The notes: generated by a model not told the origin, from the letters alone. A DNA stretch of 18,106 nt from Echinostoma caproni (GCA_900618425.1 UZAN01043691.1:1-18106), one strand, 5' to 3'; shown: positions 1 through 9,058, counted from the first letter of the stretch. A program made the numbers and translations.

Positions 1-473
1 TTATGCCCGAACAATGGCGAGGTCACTGTAACCGGTTCGTTGAGTGAGAAGAACGCCGAAATTATCTTAATTATCACGTCATTGCATCGTTCAATACAAA
101 TTATTTGTTCATGGCTGAAATCGTCCTGATATTCGTTCCACACGATCCAAATTATTTTTTTCCACGTCAATAAAGTAGACCCATATATATATTTCAACGC
201 TTGTTTATCCATGTTTTCTATGTGTCAACCGGTGCTTTTTTCATCACAACTTGCGTGTATCACCTCGAAATTGAGAGCAGTACGTCGGATTGGATGGAAT
301 GGCGATATTCCCTTCTCGACATCTATTAGTTTCCTTTCTTGAGATAATGTGGAAACTCAATTCAGTATGAGTTTTGGAATAAGTATGAACGTAACAACGA
401 ACGTAAATGAAGGTTTCTGAGATAGGGTTGGCAGCTAAAATGACTCAATCCCCTGAGTATGTGGCAGTTAAGT
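1..473. other. Unassigned AT-rich sequence
   Basis: No open frame, RNA gene or recognisable repeat was found here on either strand. There is only a short TA run near 183-192. I looked for a continuation of LINE A (YADD region, thumb, C-terminus) on the minus strand and found none. Confidence 0.4.
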
Positions 474-569
474 TCAGTGATTCTGGTTCTCCACGTTAGT
501 GTTCTTCGCCGAATCCACCTTCCGAGCTAATCCAATTACTTTAATGCTTAAAAGAACATCTGGTTTTGT

Positions 570-867
570 CAAATGTTCGATGCGAAAAAAGCAACCCCGG
601 TGATTCGAACTTATGGAATAACGCCAGCCACGGAGAGATCCGTCACAACTTTTGGACACCTGTGGTGAGTCAACTATCCCAGATGACTCCAGTCAAGCCC
701 CTACGAGTTACAGTTTCGGAACAACGAATCACAGGCCAATCGTGCAGACCAATCAGAAGTCGTGTGGACCAGACAAAAGCTGTATGACGTCAAAAATACG
801 AGCATGCAATTGGTGGATACCTGTGTAACGAACAAATTTCGTTTGTCCATGTTATTGCATTCCCTTG
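570..867. repeat. CCAAT-rich dispersed repeat related to the nearby LTR
   Basis: This stretch carries AACGCCAGCCA near 620-630, CGAGTTACAG near 705 and several CCAAT or ATTGG motifs (near 735, 748, 811 and 869). It also has a perfect CRE palindrome TGACGTCA at 785-792. The CGAGTTACAG block followed by TTT and GGACAA-like sequence also occurs in the upstream part of the solo LTR (near 1000-1020), and the AACGCCAGCCA block recurs near 4644 and 12603. I infer a diverged relative of the LTR's U3 region or a separate promoter-like repeat. The edges are approximate, and short open frames on both strands look fortuitous. Confidence 0.4.
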
Positions 868-941
868 ATTGGCCAATGCAACCGCGAACTGGACGGAATT
901 TGGCATGCATGCTAGACGCGTGTTTTCATCTCCCTTAAGAG
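868..941 (-). pseudogene. LINE A, RT fragment beyond the solo LTR
   Basis: On the minus strand this reads HAKFRPVRGCIGQ, which aligns with the QAGFRPGRGCIDQ-type block just upstream of RT motif A. The same block is seen as GRGCID in LINE B near 5775. It is the next expected segment after the SVIL residues that end LINE A on the other side of the solo LTR at 942-1433. Similarity stops at about 868, where a CCAAT-rich repeat begins. A stop codon and a small deletion lie between SVIL and this block. The fragment is non-functional. Confidence 0.6.
936..941. repeat. Probable target-site duplication, left copy
   Basis: TAAGAG directly precedes the LTR 5' end TGTCAGG. The LTR 3' end ...ACAACA is followed by TAACAG, which matches at 5 of 6 positions. 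Ty3-type elements usually make 4-6 bp duplications, so this fits an integration event with one later mutation. Confidence 0.45.
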
Positions 942-1046
942 TGTCAGGCGGCGAAGTCTGTGATGATCCCAGCCTGAGAGATGACGTCTATCCTGGAGCG
1001 GCGAGTTACAGCTTTTGGACAAATGCGATCAATCAAACCTCACGAG

Positions 1047-1054
1047 TGACGTCA
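1047..1054. promoter_or_regulatory. CRE palindrome TGACGTCA in the solo LTR
   Basis: This is a perfect 8-bp cAMP-response-element palindrome about 105 bases into the LTR. A one-mismatch copy (TGACGTCT) lies 65 bp upstream, and another perfect copy lies outside the LTR at 785-792. bZIP factors of the CREB/ATF family bind this site. Function in this LTR is inference from position, upstream of the AATAAA. Confidence 0.4.
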
Positions 1055-1238
1055 ACAACGCGCACACTTGTCACTGCTTCTGAATTCATACCAAATGCAG
1101 ATCGTAGCAGCCACTCAGACAGAGATCGTACAGTCCAGACAGAAGCAGAACNTAAGCAATACTGGAACGCGATTGGTAGAAACCCGGATAACCAATGAGC
1201 CTACTTTGAACATATTATTTAATACCCTTGTTTCTTCC

Positions 1239-1244
1239 AATAAA
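1239..1244 (+). terminator. AATAAA polyadenylation signal in the LTR
   Basis: AATAAA sits a little past the middle of the LTR, where retroelement LTRs commonly carry the signal that defines the R/U5 boundary. The downstream sequence is not strongly GT-rich. Confidence 0.4.
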
Positions 1245-1433
1245 CGAACTACCATTCTTGTGGCCTTCTCCTCGCGTCTCAGTTACGTGGGATATTGCGT
1301 GCTAGTGCCAGTACGGTCCACTGCTTACGTGATCTAGTCCGTGAGTAGTTATCCTTGATTCATACTCCGTGATCCCTATTGCGTGGGTCGTATACTGAGT
1401 TCAGTGCGTACCACTACAATCATTATTACAACA

Positions 1434-1439
1434 TAACAG
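1434..1439. repeat. Probable target-site duplication, right copy
   Basis: TAACAG directly follows the LTR 3' end. It pairs with TAAGAG at 936-941 and also forms part of the LINE A coding sequence (minus strand, just after SVI). Confidence 0.45.
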
Positions 1440-2476
1440 TATCACAGAAGTCAACANCAACACTTTTTTGACTATAAAAACTAAACTGATTCCACTGTGT
1501 GGTTTGTACAGTTGTTGTGTGATCCCTTCTTGAAGTTTGGGATGGTCAACGATTCCCCCCGGATCGAGGGATATACTCTTCCGACCAAATACTGTGAATC
1601 AAGCTGGCAATCGAGTCAACAAGGGAGTCACTACCCATCTTGATGAGAATAGAATGAAGCCCATCAGGTCCCGCAACCTTGCTATTCTTTAATGATTGAG
1701 TGCTTCGTACTTCTTATTCCGACGGATGCTCACATATTTCCACCCATGGAGTTTCCTCTGTAATTTCTGTAATGACCACATCAGCTCTAGGCCAATTGAA
1801 CGGTTCAATGAAATACTCTGCCCCATCGAACAAGTCATTCTTCCTTATTATGGATATTCGGTCCACTTTTATCGCAAACGGTCTCACTGAGCGATATGCA
1901 ACGACCTCCGGTACTGCATATCAGGTGAAACAGTCATTGTCTATTCCCTGATGTAAAAAACTGCCTCCATTTAACTCGTCATTTCGGCCCACCGGTTTTC
2001 GCGACCTTTCCTAGGGCTTTTCCTGAATTCACGTTGCAGGCTCCATCGATTCCTCTGCTGATCCTGGCAGATTGGAATCTTTCGCTTTTGATTCATCAGA
2101 ATTAATGACTCCTGTGAGATCCAATGTCTTCGGCGAACTTCGGGCTCAGTCCCACAAGCAAATTTTACTGCATCGCAAACTTAATCTTATCCCACTGTTG
2201 GTCTAATCCACTATGTCGCGGTTCTCCTAGCTCCTGTTCCACCTGCTCCCCATAACGTGCGCAGAGAGCTGGATCGCGCAGACAATGTTGATGAGCTAAC
2301 TGCGGAGGCGATTTCTGCATGTTCCCGATGAGTTGAAGAGTGAGGCGTAACAGAACTAGCGTATGATTCGATTCAACGCAACTGGTCCATTAAGATGTGC
2401 AATTTTATACTGTACCACGTCAACGGTAACTTACAGCTATGTGATCGATCTGGGTCAGACTTTGCCGTTGAACTAC
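1434..2476 (-). pseudogene. LINE A: linker and N-terminal reverse transcriptase
   Basis: Read on the minus strand from high to low coordinates, this continues the endonuclease of LINE A through several frames. TQIDHIAVSYR (about 2456-2424) is the endonuclease C-terminal DHI block. A linker follows, ending near 2170 with QQWDKIKFAMQ. SETVCDKSG and LVRWG (about 1880-1820) mark the pre-RT region. SLKNSKVAGPDGLH (about 1698-1657) is the RT N-terminal block, and IPRSGG plus LTIPNFKKG leads to HSGISLVFIVKKVL near 1500-1460. These match the RTE/SR2-like LINEs I know from flukes. Several stops and frame changes interrupt it, and an N lies at 1457. Coding stops at the solo LTR. It cannot make a working protein. 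Confidence 0.7.
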
Positions 2477-3222
2477 TAGAACCGCATATAGCGGGTTGGA
2501 CAACAGCTGTGTAGAAAGTTAGTGCTAGCTGAGAACAGCCGGCGATCTGCGCAGAACTGAAGTAGTCGATCACCGTTGTCTGTTCGCTGGGCGGGAAGAG
2601 CAAACTGTCCGCCTAGACAGACTTCGGATGCGCTGAGTTTTCCAATCTGCGCGTTGAAATCACCTGTCAGCACCATAAAACCAGAGCTACGGCTGAACCG
2701 AATGAGTTCAGTGAGTTTGTCGTAAAATTTGTCCTTTTAGGAAAAAAATAGGACTGCAGTGTGTTGTTCCATACGTGGAACTTATGACCAAACACCTTTT
2801 GGTGTTACTGCCGATTCCGAACACTAGCTAACCTCTGGAGCCTCATTGTGCCCAAACGACTATTAACAGGTATTCAGTCTATCAGTGAGGCTTTAGCTTT
2901 ATCGTTCAGTATGATCTCTACGCCACGCTGACTCAGTGATCGGGTGTTTATCGTCTCCTGATGTACAAAGGAAATACCTTGGTGCATTCAGATGGCATAT
3001 AATAATAGAATCCTGACTTCGTGTTTCCGATACGCAGCAGACTTCAATTGTTAAAGACTTTATTGTACACGCAAGACACGCTTGTTGATCTACATGCGTA
3101 AGAGTGACCACGTTGAAGGCCCCCAGATTCAGTGATTGACGAAGCTTCAGAATCTGCACTTTATTTGATGGTAAACCATTTACAGTGCTATTTGGCAATG
3201 ATCTTTGGTGAGTAACCAACAA
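2477..3222 (-). pseudogene. LINE A: APE-type endonuclease domain, broken
   Basis: The apurinic-endonuclease-like domain nicks target DNA to prime LINE reverse transcription. The minus strand first reads LNLGAFNVVTLTHV (start near 3132), then CCVSETRSQD with the conserved Glu of the ETR/ETK motif near 3027. After a broken middle part it reads DKFYDKLTELIRFSRSS and LTGDFNAQIGKLSASE (GDFNA near 2664-2650), which holds the catalytic Asp/Asn pair, and then RTDNGDRLLQFCADRRLF. The stretch about 2700-2900 has stops and shortened spacing, so much of the central domain is degraded. The AFNV...TL start is typical of RTE-clade endonucleases. Neighbouring minus-strand sequence continues into the RT. Family assignment is by recall; LINE identity is secure. 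Confidence 0.75.
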
Positions 3223-3940
3223 GTTGCCTTAGGGACTATTACGGGTCAGAAGAATGGCCGAATGGACCGGGCTGGGTACGGAAGACAAAACGTTAAACAC
3301 AGATTGGGATACCTGAGCGGTAGCCCACTTATTACTACCCACCGCGTTCGATGCAATGGGCAGTTTGGTCTTGATTATCCTGCGCGCCGTCCGATGCAGG
3401 ATGAAATTAGTTTTAGTTTGTGTTCATTGGAGCTTTATGGATAGGTACTACCAGGGAGTCCAATCGCTAAGCAGGAGAACGATTAGGATTCTCAACCAAA
3501 GCACTTAGTTCCGACAGGAAACCAGCCATAAGACAGCAATTAAGGCGAATTGGATGCCCATTAACTTGGATCAGTCGCTCTTCCAACACATTTTACCGAA
3601 TGAGACGCAAATTCCAGTCGAGCCCTCAACCAGCGTGACCAGGTGACTAGACTTCGCCTGACCTTTATCCATTGACCTTCCAGGTATGATTGGATCTATG
3701 TCTCGACAAAAGCTATCCGATGTAGTTCGTTGGGACACAGAGATGCACAAGCCATCACACCACATCAATATGCAGTCTCGTTGTGATGGGTCATCCGTTC
3801 AAACTAGTGATCTCAAATATGCCGTTTTGAATGCCGACGTCAGTCGATTGCAGCCAGTGTATTCGGTCTGGAACTCTCTCTCTCACCCCATCTCGCCTGT
3901 GTGCCAACCATTGAATCTTTCAAACTGAAATTTGATGAAG
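3223..3940. other. Possible 5' untranslated region of LINE A
   Basis: No recognisable protein is seen on either strand; short open frames (plus 3205-3444, plus 3686-3928, minus 3571-3768) match nothing I know. The stretch lies directly upstream of the LINE A endonuclease on the minus strand, so it could be that element's 5' leader, which would make LINE A a nearly full-length insertion before decay. This is inference from position only. A short CT run lies near 3877-3886. Confidence 0.25.
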
Positions 3941-4485
3941 GATTAGCACACCTTACATTCCAACATAAGTGAAGCTGTGTGTGCAGTAGTGGAAGAAGCT
4001 CGTATCATGGGACGGTTTTACACGAGTAATAATATGCAATACTGTCTTTGAAGCACAACAGGAACTTATGAGACAAGAGAAGCATGAGCTTTTAAGTTAT
4101 TCCCATAATAAAACTTTGAACTTTGAACATTGCCATTTTATGTCAGCCTGAGAGCACTCTATTATAACCTTCTTCCAGCGTTTTGGTCTCGCAAATCGCA
4201 GAACTAGAATACGAGCGTTATTCGGGTTATAAGTTATAAGTTATGCATTCTCTTCGCTACGTATCTTGCTCGAGTTTCAGCTTAGAAAACCTTTTCCGAC
4301 CGCTTCTGTTTATTTGGTGACAGGTAACTGAATGGAACTGCATGGAAGTAGAACGACCACGAGTGACCTTGGTATAGTTCGTTATGCGCGTGGTTTATCG
4401 ATGATAATTTTAGTCAGTCAAGGTTGAATGACGTAACCAGTCGATCGACAACATTAGTGAAGCAGACAGATCACGTGCACCTGGA
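3941..4485. other. Unassigned, with AATAAA and a short ACTTTGA tail
   Basis: The only structured signal is AATAAA at 4107-4112, followed at once by two copies of ACTTTGA (4113-4126). A polyadenylation signal next to a short tandem repeat resembles the 3' tail of a non-LTR element on the plus strand. No coding sequence upstream of it could be tied to an element. TTATAAG is repeated near 4229-4243. Nothing else is visible. Confidence 0.25.
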
Positions 4486-4700
4486 CTACAGACTTAGATT
4501 CAACAACAGCTCAAACCAAAAATCCGTCCGGGTCACCTTCCATCCGGACAGATTGTGACGAGAAATTTTCTGGTGCAAATGATCTGAACGTACCGAGATC
4601 AGGTCGTTAATGCGACTTTGTGATGACTCAACCCTCCAAGATAACGCCAGCCAAGAGCTGCACGTTACAATTTTTTGGGGCAATGAATCACAAGTCAATA
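4486..4700. repeat. Dispersed repeat copy (AACGCCAGCCAAG family)
   Basis: The core at about 4640-4692 begins with ATAACGCCAGCCAAG and continues with CGTTACAATTTTTTGG and CAATGAATCAC. It matches a minus-strand copy near 12568-12614 (AACGCCAGCCAAG, then TAC, TTT and CAATGA in the same order) and parts of 616-745 and 992-1036. Outer edges are guesses. The minus-strand open frame here is probably fortuitous. Confidence 0.45.
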
Positions 4701-5241
4701 ATATTCATCAATTAGTAGTCGAGCGGTTCAAAAAGAAGTTGTGTAACGAAAGGAATACAAGCAGTGATGCATAAAGGTTTTGTTTAACCAATTACATATC
4801 TTGTACATTTTATTTAGTTTTCTTAATTTGGATGAACCGAACCGCAAATTTTTTTTGGTTTTCTTCAAGAGTTTGAATGACGGTGTTACTTCGGCATTCG
4901 ATAACTTGTACGATTCTGAGTCTGCACGGAGCATCCTGACTGACGAATTGTTCAATCCACTTTCAGAATCATTTCACATCCTATAGGTTCGCGTACGCGT
5001 TCCGGAGCAAGTATTAGTACACCCATTTATACGCGACGTACATTACTACCATTAGTGATAATACTACCAATGATATCACAATTGAACGACACGGATAGAG
5101 TGTATATCGGGTTGAACAGAATGAAACATGCAATCTGAAAACGTCAGTTTTTGCAACTTTTCTCTATTGCGGTCGAATTTAATTATCGTTTTACTTCGAC
5201 ATAGTCAGTCTTCCTTCCCCTCCCCCCGCACCTCGCCCTCC
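4701..5241. other. Unassigned, AT-rich
   Basis: Short open frames exist on both strands over 4728-4986. They overlap antisense to one another, lie in AT-rich sequence and resemble nothing I recognise. A C-rich tract lies at 5216-5241 just before the LINE B flank. Confidence 0.3.
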
Positions 5242-5263
5242 CTGTATTGTGCGGTAAATGAGG
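5242..5263. repeat. Left flanking direct repeat of LINE B
   Basis: This begins CTGTATTGTGC and ends TGAGG, and recurs in the same orientation at 7132-7154 (CTGTATTGTGC exact, then a few changes, then TGAGG). It abuts the first LINE-like coding sequence, so it is most simply a decayed target-site duplication. Confidence 0.5.
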
Positions 5264-6962
5264 CTCTTTTTTACCTCGGAGCAACGGAACAATTCAGAGA
5301 CTGAGTTGCCGGATTTATGCAGCTTTCCAAACGACTCGATCGCTGAGCAGAATACTTCAGCGAACAGTTCAGTTGGCCTAGTGCTAACCAGGCTGCTTCA
5401 TCTGCAACTGAAGCTCCGTGGACAGTGTCATGTGATCCTCCAACGGAAGTAGAAGTTCGGTTTTGCATTCAAACTCTGAAGCGAGGAAAGGCCGCGGGAC
5501 CAGATGAGCTCTCTCGCACTCTTTTCAACATGGCGGTGATAACCCCGTAAACTCAATTACTATCGTACTGCGCAATATTGGAGTACAAGAACGCATTCCT
5601 TCAACTTGGGGAGAATCACTGATTGTTCCCATTTTCGCAATAGTGGCGAAAATCACCGCGGGATCAGTTTGATCCCAATCGTCACTAAAGTGCTAGCCTC
5701 CGTGATGCTTCGACGTCTGACTCCTTTAGGAGAGATCAACATCCGTGAATAGCAAACCAGATTCCGGTCTGGCCGAGGATGTATTGATTAAATTTTTACG
5801 CGGCGACAGGTTCTTGAGCTGAGCCACATCCACTGTCGACCAACGATCGCAGTGTTTCTTGACTTGAAAAGAGCGTTCGGCTCAGTTGACCGCGAAGCTC
5901 TGATGGGTTCTCTTCTTCGGAAAGGAATGCCGCAGAATTACGTTGACTTATTGAGGTCACTATACTCACATACCTCTGGTCGAGTGAGAGTTTACAACGG
6001 GACAATTAGGCGGCACCAGCATCGTCAAAGGTGCCCTCTTTCGTCGTAAACAACATACTGGAGGACGCACTTAGTGGTCTCCAAAACGTAGGAATTGCAT
6101 GGACGGATGAAGAAAAATTGTGCGATTTGGAGCACACCGAGAACATCGTCTGTCTGTTTCAGTGTTTGGAAGACACGCAAAACGCACTTGATGGACTAAC
6201 AAGTGCGGCTGCCACATTCGGTATGTGCTTCGCACCTTCAAAGTGCAAAGTGATGCTGCAGGACTGGTTGTCGCCTACCCCGCTCTGAAACTAAACGGCC
6301 AGGAATTAACTGTAGTGAATCACTTTTCATACTTGGGTAGTTGCGTGACCAATGACGGAAGCTCGACAAAGAAGATAGCCGCTCTCATTCCAAAGGCTCG
6401 AGCAGCATATTTAGGACGGAATCACCTTTGGCGTAGACGCGACGTTTCACTGAAGTTGAAAGGTATATTGAGCTAGCGTTCGTTCAGTCCTGCTTTATGG
6501 TTGTGAGATCTTGAATTTGCGAGTAGAAGATATCCATCAGCTAGAGTTCTTCGACTATCGGTCTTTACGTAATTTAGCCCACGTGGGATGGAGCGAAAGG
6601 GTTAGTAACCTGGAGGTAGGCCGACATATGTTTGGAAGTCTGTCAAGCATAAACCTGCTAGCGCATCGAATTCCGACTAGTAGACTTCGCTGACTAGGCC
6701 ACGTATTGTGTAGGCCCAGCTACCGTTTACCACATCGCGCCTTATTTGCTGTAGCTGATCCGGGCTGGAGGAAACCACTTGGAGATCAACAGATGACGTG
6801 GGGACGAGGCATGAAGAAATGCACAAAGCCATTAGGTAGGATAGATATCACACGCCTTCTAGGTTGGGGTCCACAACCGGTTGGTTAGAAACATTGAAGG
6901 ATATAGCATTGAACCGACGGCAGTGGTGTTCTTGGCAATTCTTATCAGACCAGAACGCTTGA
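5264..6962 (+). pseudogene. LINE B: 5'-truncated, inactivated RTE-like reverse transcriptase
   Basis: The copy starts in the region before the RT domain (SKRLDR then AEYFSEQFSWP, with a TGA at 5344-5346 where Trp is expected) and reads LKRGKAAGPDELS near 5480-5520. Next come FRSGRGCID (near 5770) and FLDLKRAFGSVD (near 5855), then RKGMPQNYVDLLRSLYSH and a frameshifted RQRCPLSS. The catalytic YADD box has become HTEN at 6133-6144, which destroys the metal-binding aspartates. The thumb and C-terminus follow (FAPSKCKVMLQDW, HLWRRRDVSLKLKG, SRLRxLGHV, PHRALFAVADPGW) and end WLETLKDIALNRRQW...DQNA with TGA at 6960-6962. At least four frame changes and several stops are present. There is no endonuclease, as expected for 5' truncation during insertion. 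Protein role in life: target-primed reverse transcription. Confidence 0.8.
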
Positions 6963-7131
6963 AACGGTATGTATGCAGAGTTTGATTGTGTTGTGCTCTG
7001 TGTGTGTTGATCATAGTGACTCTCCTTCCTCCCCCGTCCGTCAAAGTGGGTCCAATCCCTGTCTACCTTAAATTTTACCACTAATCCTGTATACGTTGCG
7101 AGTTTGGCAGTGATCAGTAAAGTTCGCCTCA
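6963..7131 (+). other. Probable 3' untranslated region of LINE B
   Basis: These 169 bases lie between the LINE B stop codon and the right flanking repeat. They are rich in TG and pyrimidines (a CTCCTTCCTCCCCC tract near 7022) and carry no coding signal. The minus-strand open frame 6848-7168 is not supported by any recognised similarity. Confidence 0.45.
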
Positions 7132-7154
7132 CTGTATTGTGCTGTACAGTGAGG
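7132..7154. repeat. Right flanking direct repeat of LINE B
   Basis: CTGTATTGTGC matches 5242-5252 exactly, and the remainder, ending GTGAGG, differs at a few positions. It marks the likely 3' end of the LINE B insertion. Confidence 0.5.
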
Positions 7155-7990
7155 ATGATTACTGTCAAATGGAAGCATCAACTAAAACGCATCCTTCAGT
7201 GTTTCCTTACTTCAGTAGGATGTGACCACTGGCATTAAATTTATCAGATTAACACGTATCAAAGTCTGACGTGTGAACTATAGACTTAAAGCCGAGTTTC
7301 ACGTGCAGACAATACACTTCACGGAGCTAGGATGATCTCTGTATATAAAGGACGTGATATGTACGATGACTGCCATTTCTATAGTGATTGGTAGACCTCC
7401 TCGGTGACAACACACTCTTGTGAGTTTTAGTTACATAGTGATCTGAGTATCCGGAGTTACACGATGGTCGCATTTTGTGGAATCATGTATTTATGAATTA
7501 ACGTAGAAGTTCAGTTGAAATTCGCTCATTTATGTGTGCTGATTGGTGAGTGGCTTTTTAACATTGATTGGCTTAAGCCACAATTCGACAGGTTTTAGAG
7601 TTTTAAAGACAAGTAATGTGTACATTGATTTTCCCAGGATCTATCCATCCTATTTGAATGTGTGATCAAAACCTTTAAACTGATCCAAGTAACGATTATC
7701 TGGGAGAGTTGTCTGGCTCCATCTGAAAATATAGATTTTCCGTTCGAATAAACTCTCACGCATTCCTTCCACAATCGCCTGTGATGCAACCTGGTCGACC
7801 TATTGGATCCGTAACACAATTATTGCATAGTCCTGGCACGAGACACATACCCACATTCTCGCACACACGCACAAATTAACATAGACTGGGAGCGATAGGG
7901 TGGCGTGACCCTGTTGTGCAGATTTCTGTTGATTCCAAAAACGATTTCACTCACACGTCAACTGGTGGATCCGAGACGAGCAAAATGGAA
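7155..7990. other. Unassigned
   Basis: No recognisable gene or repeat. The minus-strand frame 7595-7819 has no similarity I know. GATTGG motifs recur near 7387, 7540 and 7565 but without further structure. Confidence 0.35.
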
Positions 7991-7995
7991 CACAG

Positions 7996-8030
7996 CACAC
8001 GCACACACACACACACATACGCACACACAT
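7996..8030. repeat. Imperfect CA microsatellite
   Basis: The run is mainly CA dinucleotides with G and T interruptions. It produces the valine- and cysteine-rich open frames on the minus strand, which are artefacts. Confidence 0.9.
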
Positions 8031-8088
8031 AAACACAGCCATGCGTGTCCGTGTTTTTGATTGGCGTCAAAACAAACGTGAACACTGG

Positions 8089-8111
8089 CTGACTGACTGA
8101 TTGACTGACTG
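8089..8111. repeat. CTGA tetranucleotide microsatellite
   Basis: CTGACTGACTGA is followed by TTGACTGACTG, that is, roughly six units with one interruption. Confidence 0.85.
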
Positions 8112-8159
8112 CGTGACCTTGAACAGGCTTCGATAAGCAAGCCGACAACCACATATCTT

Positions 8160-8595
8160 GTCTGGAAAGTGTTTATTTATTTCGAAAATCAAGGGTAAGT
8201 CATACATATTTACAGGTTAGTGATGGAAAAAACTTGATGATTTATTTGTTCACCACCGAATGTTTCAGTGTCTGGCAATCCGGGCCATGTGTGCTAATCA
8301 TTTGTAAGGCATTTCCTACGGGTACCATCTGTTCAATACGAGATGGTTGATACTATACAACAATGGACAGTTGTGTATTTCATACTTTGGACTCTCAAGT
8401 CATCTGCTTTACAAATCCGATAGGGAAGGATGAATAGACATGATGATGATATTTTTGGCTTGAAATTCAAAGCGCCAAGTATCAGGACGCAGAAAACTAT
8501 TTACCCAGAGGTGCTTCAAGGGATTGAGAGTGAGAACTGAATCATTCTAACAGAACAAGTAGCACGGTTTTCCTCAGCTATTCGCTACCTTTTCT
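8160..8595. other. Unassigned; intron-like if the downstream exon is real
   Basis: No open frame or repeat is evident. If 8645-9058 is an exon, this would be upstream intron sequence. Confidence 0.3.
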
Positions 8596-8597
8596 GT

Positions 8598-8644
8598 CTG
8601 TTTGTTTTCCCCCACTGTTTTCACATTTATTTGTCCCTGTTCAG
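8598..8644 (+). promoter_or_regulatory. Candidate splice acceptor (pyrimidine tract plus CAG)
   Basis: A long pyrimidine-rich stretch (CTGTTTGTTTTCCCCC near 8598, then more T/C) leads to CTGTTCAG at 8637-8644. This is a good 3' splice-site pattern placed directly before the longest open frame of the region. Confidence 0.4.
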
Positions 8645-9058
8645 CACGGAATGGGGCAAGAAACGGTACTCCTCGAAACTCTTAGACACCATAGATTATG
8701 TCGGAATCAGCGTGCCGGAATCACTGTTGAACGTCTTCATACTGAGCATGGAACAGTTACCGCAGTTTCCAACGTTTTTAACCAAGCACAGTACCGTGGT
8801 GATCCCGCGAACCGGGTGGAAATCGTTGCTTCTGAAAAACGTCAAATCACTGCGCACAACTTTCAACTTCACTGCACTAAAATGGGAAATGTTGTCCGTG
8901 ACAAGTACCTGCGGTACACCTTCTCAGCTGAACTATTTCTGAAGCCTGTGGATCTGGGAGAAAATACTTCGACCACTTTGAGTACAAATAGCTCAGCACA
9001 AAGACCAAATAACAGTTCCAGAATGGTTCGCAAAGGTTGCATGAATCCGTTGCCATAG
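8645..9058 (+). CDS. Candidate exon or gene fragment, function unknown
   Basis: This is an unrecognised open frame of 137 codons plus stop (TAG at 9056-9058), starting right after a splice-acceptor-like CAG. The first Met is at 8651. It reads without interruption through GITVERLHTEHGTVTAV, NRVEIVASEKRQITA, KYLRYTFSAELFLKPVD and a Ser/Thr/Asn-rich end. Many codons begin with a purine and end with a pyrimidine, a pattern common in real coding sequence. A second frame (8631-8942, LLDTIDYVGISVPES and on) is also open and has G/C-rich third positions, so the frame is not certain. I see no transmembrane segment, signal peptide or catalytic motif. It could be an internal or last exon of a host gene, or a remnant of an element I do not know. 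Confidence 0.35.
   Translation, partial: HGMGQETVLLETLRHHRLCRNQRAGITVERLHTEHGTVTAVSNVFNQAQYRGDPANRVEIVASEKRQITAHNFQLHCTKMGNVVRDKYLRYTFSAELFLKPVDLGENTSTTLSTNSSAQRPNNSSRMVRKGCMNPLP

Larger units (their letters stand above)
942..1433 (+). mobile_element. Solo LTR of an LTR retrotransposon inserted in LINE A
   Basis: This 492-bp block begins TGTCAGG and ends ACAACA (the TG...CA ends typical of LTRs) and is flanked by TAAGAG and TAACAG. Its internal order fits U3-R-U5. CRE-like TGACGTCT (982-989) and a perfect TGACGTCA (1047-1054) lie in the first part, an AATAAA polyadenylation signal is at 1239-1244, and about 190 bases follow. The strongest support is context: minus-strand LINE A coding similarity stops at 1440 and resumes at about 910, as expected if the block was inserted into the LINE. 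No gag or pol sequence adjoins it, so it is a solo LTR left by LTR-LTR recombination. An N lies at 1152. The superfamily (Ty3/gypsy suspected) is not proven. Confidence 0.6.

Noticed and set aside
869..1337. Two overlapping plus-strand frames
   Set aside because: They lie across the LINE A fragment and the solo LTR and contain an N; no protein similarity was seen.
2062..2099. Minus-strand CTGATGA followed by GAAA (hammerhead-like)
   Set aside because: The bases between CTGATGA and GAAA (ATCAAAAGC) cannot form stem II and no suitable GTC with stem III pairing follows; the stretch also lies inside LINE A.
4728..4986. Opposing 68- and 75-codon frames as a host gene
   Set aside because: The two are mutual antisense shadows in AT-rich DNA, with no splice, promoter or domain support.
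7996..8111. CRISPR-like or satellite array
   Set aside because: These are simple di- and tetranucleotide microsatellites without spacers.
7951..8154. Two long minus-strand frames rich in Val and Cys
   Set aside because: They are translations of the CA and CTGA microsatellites.
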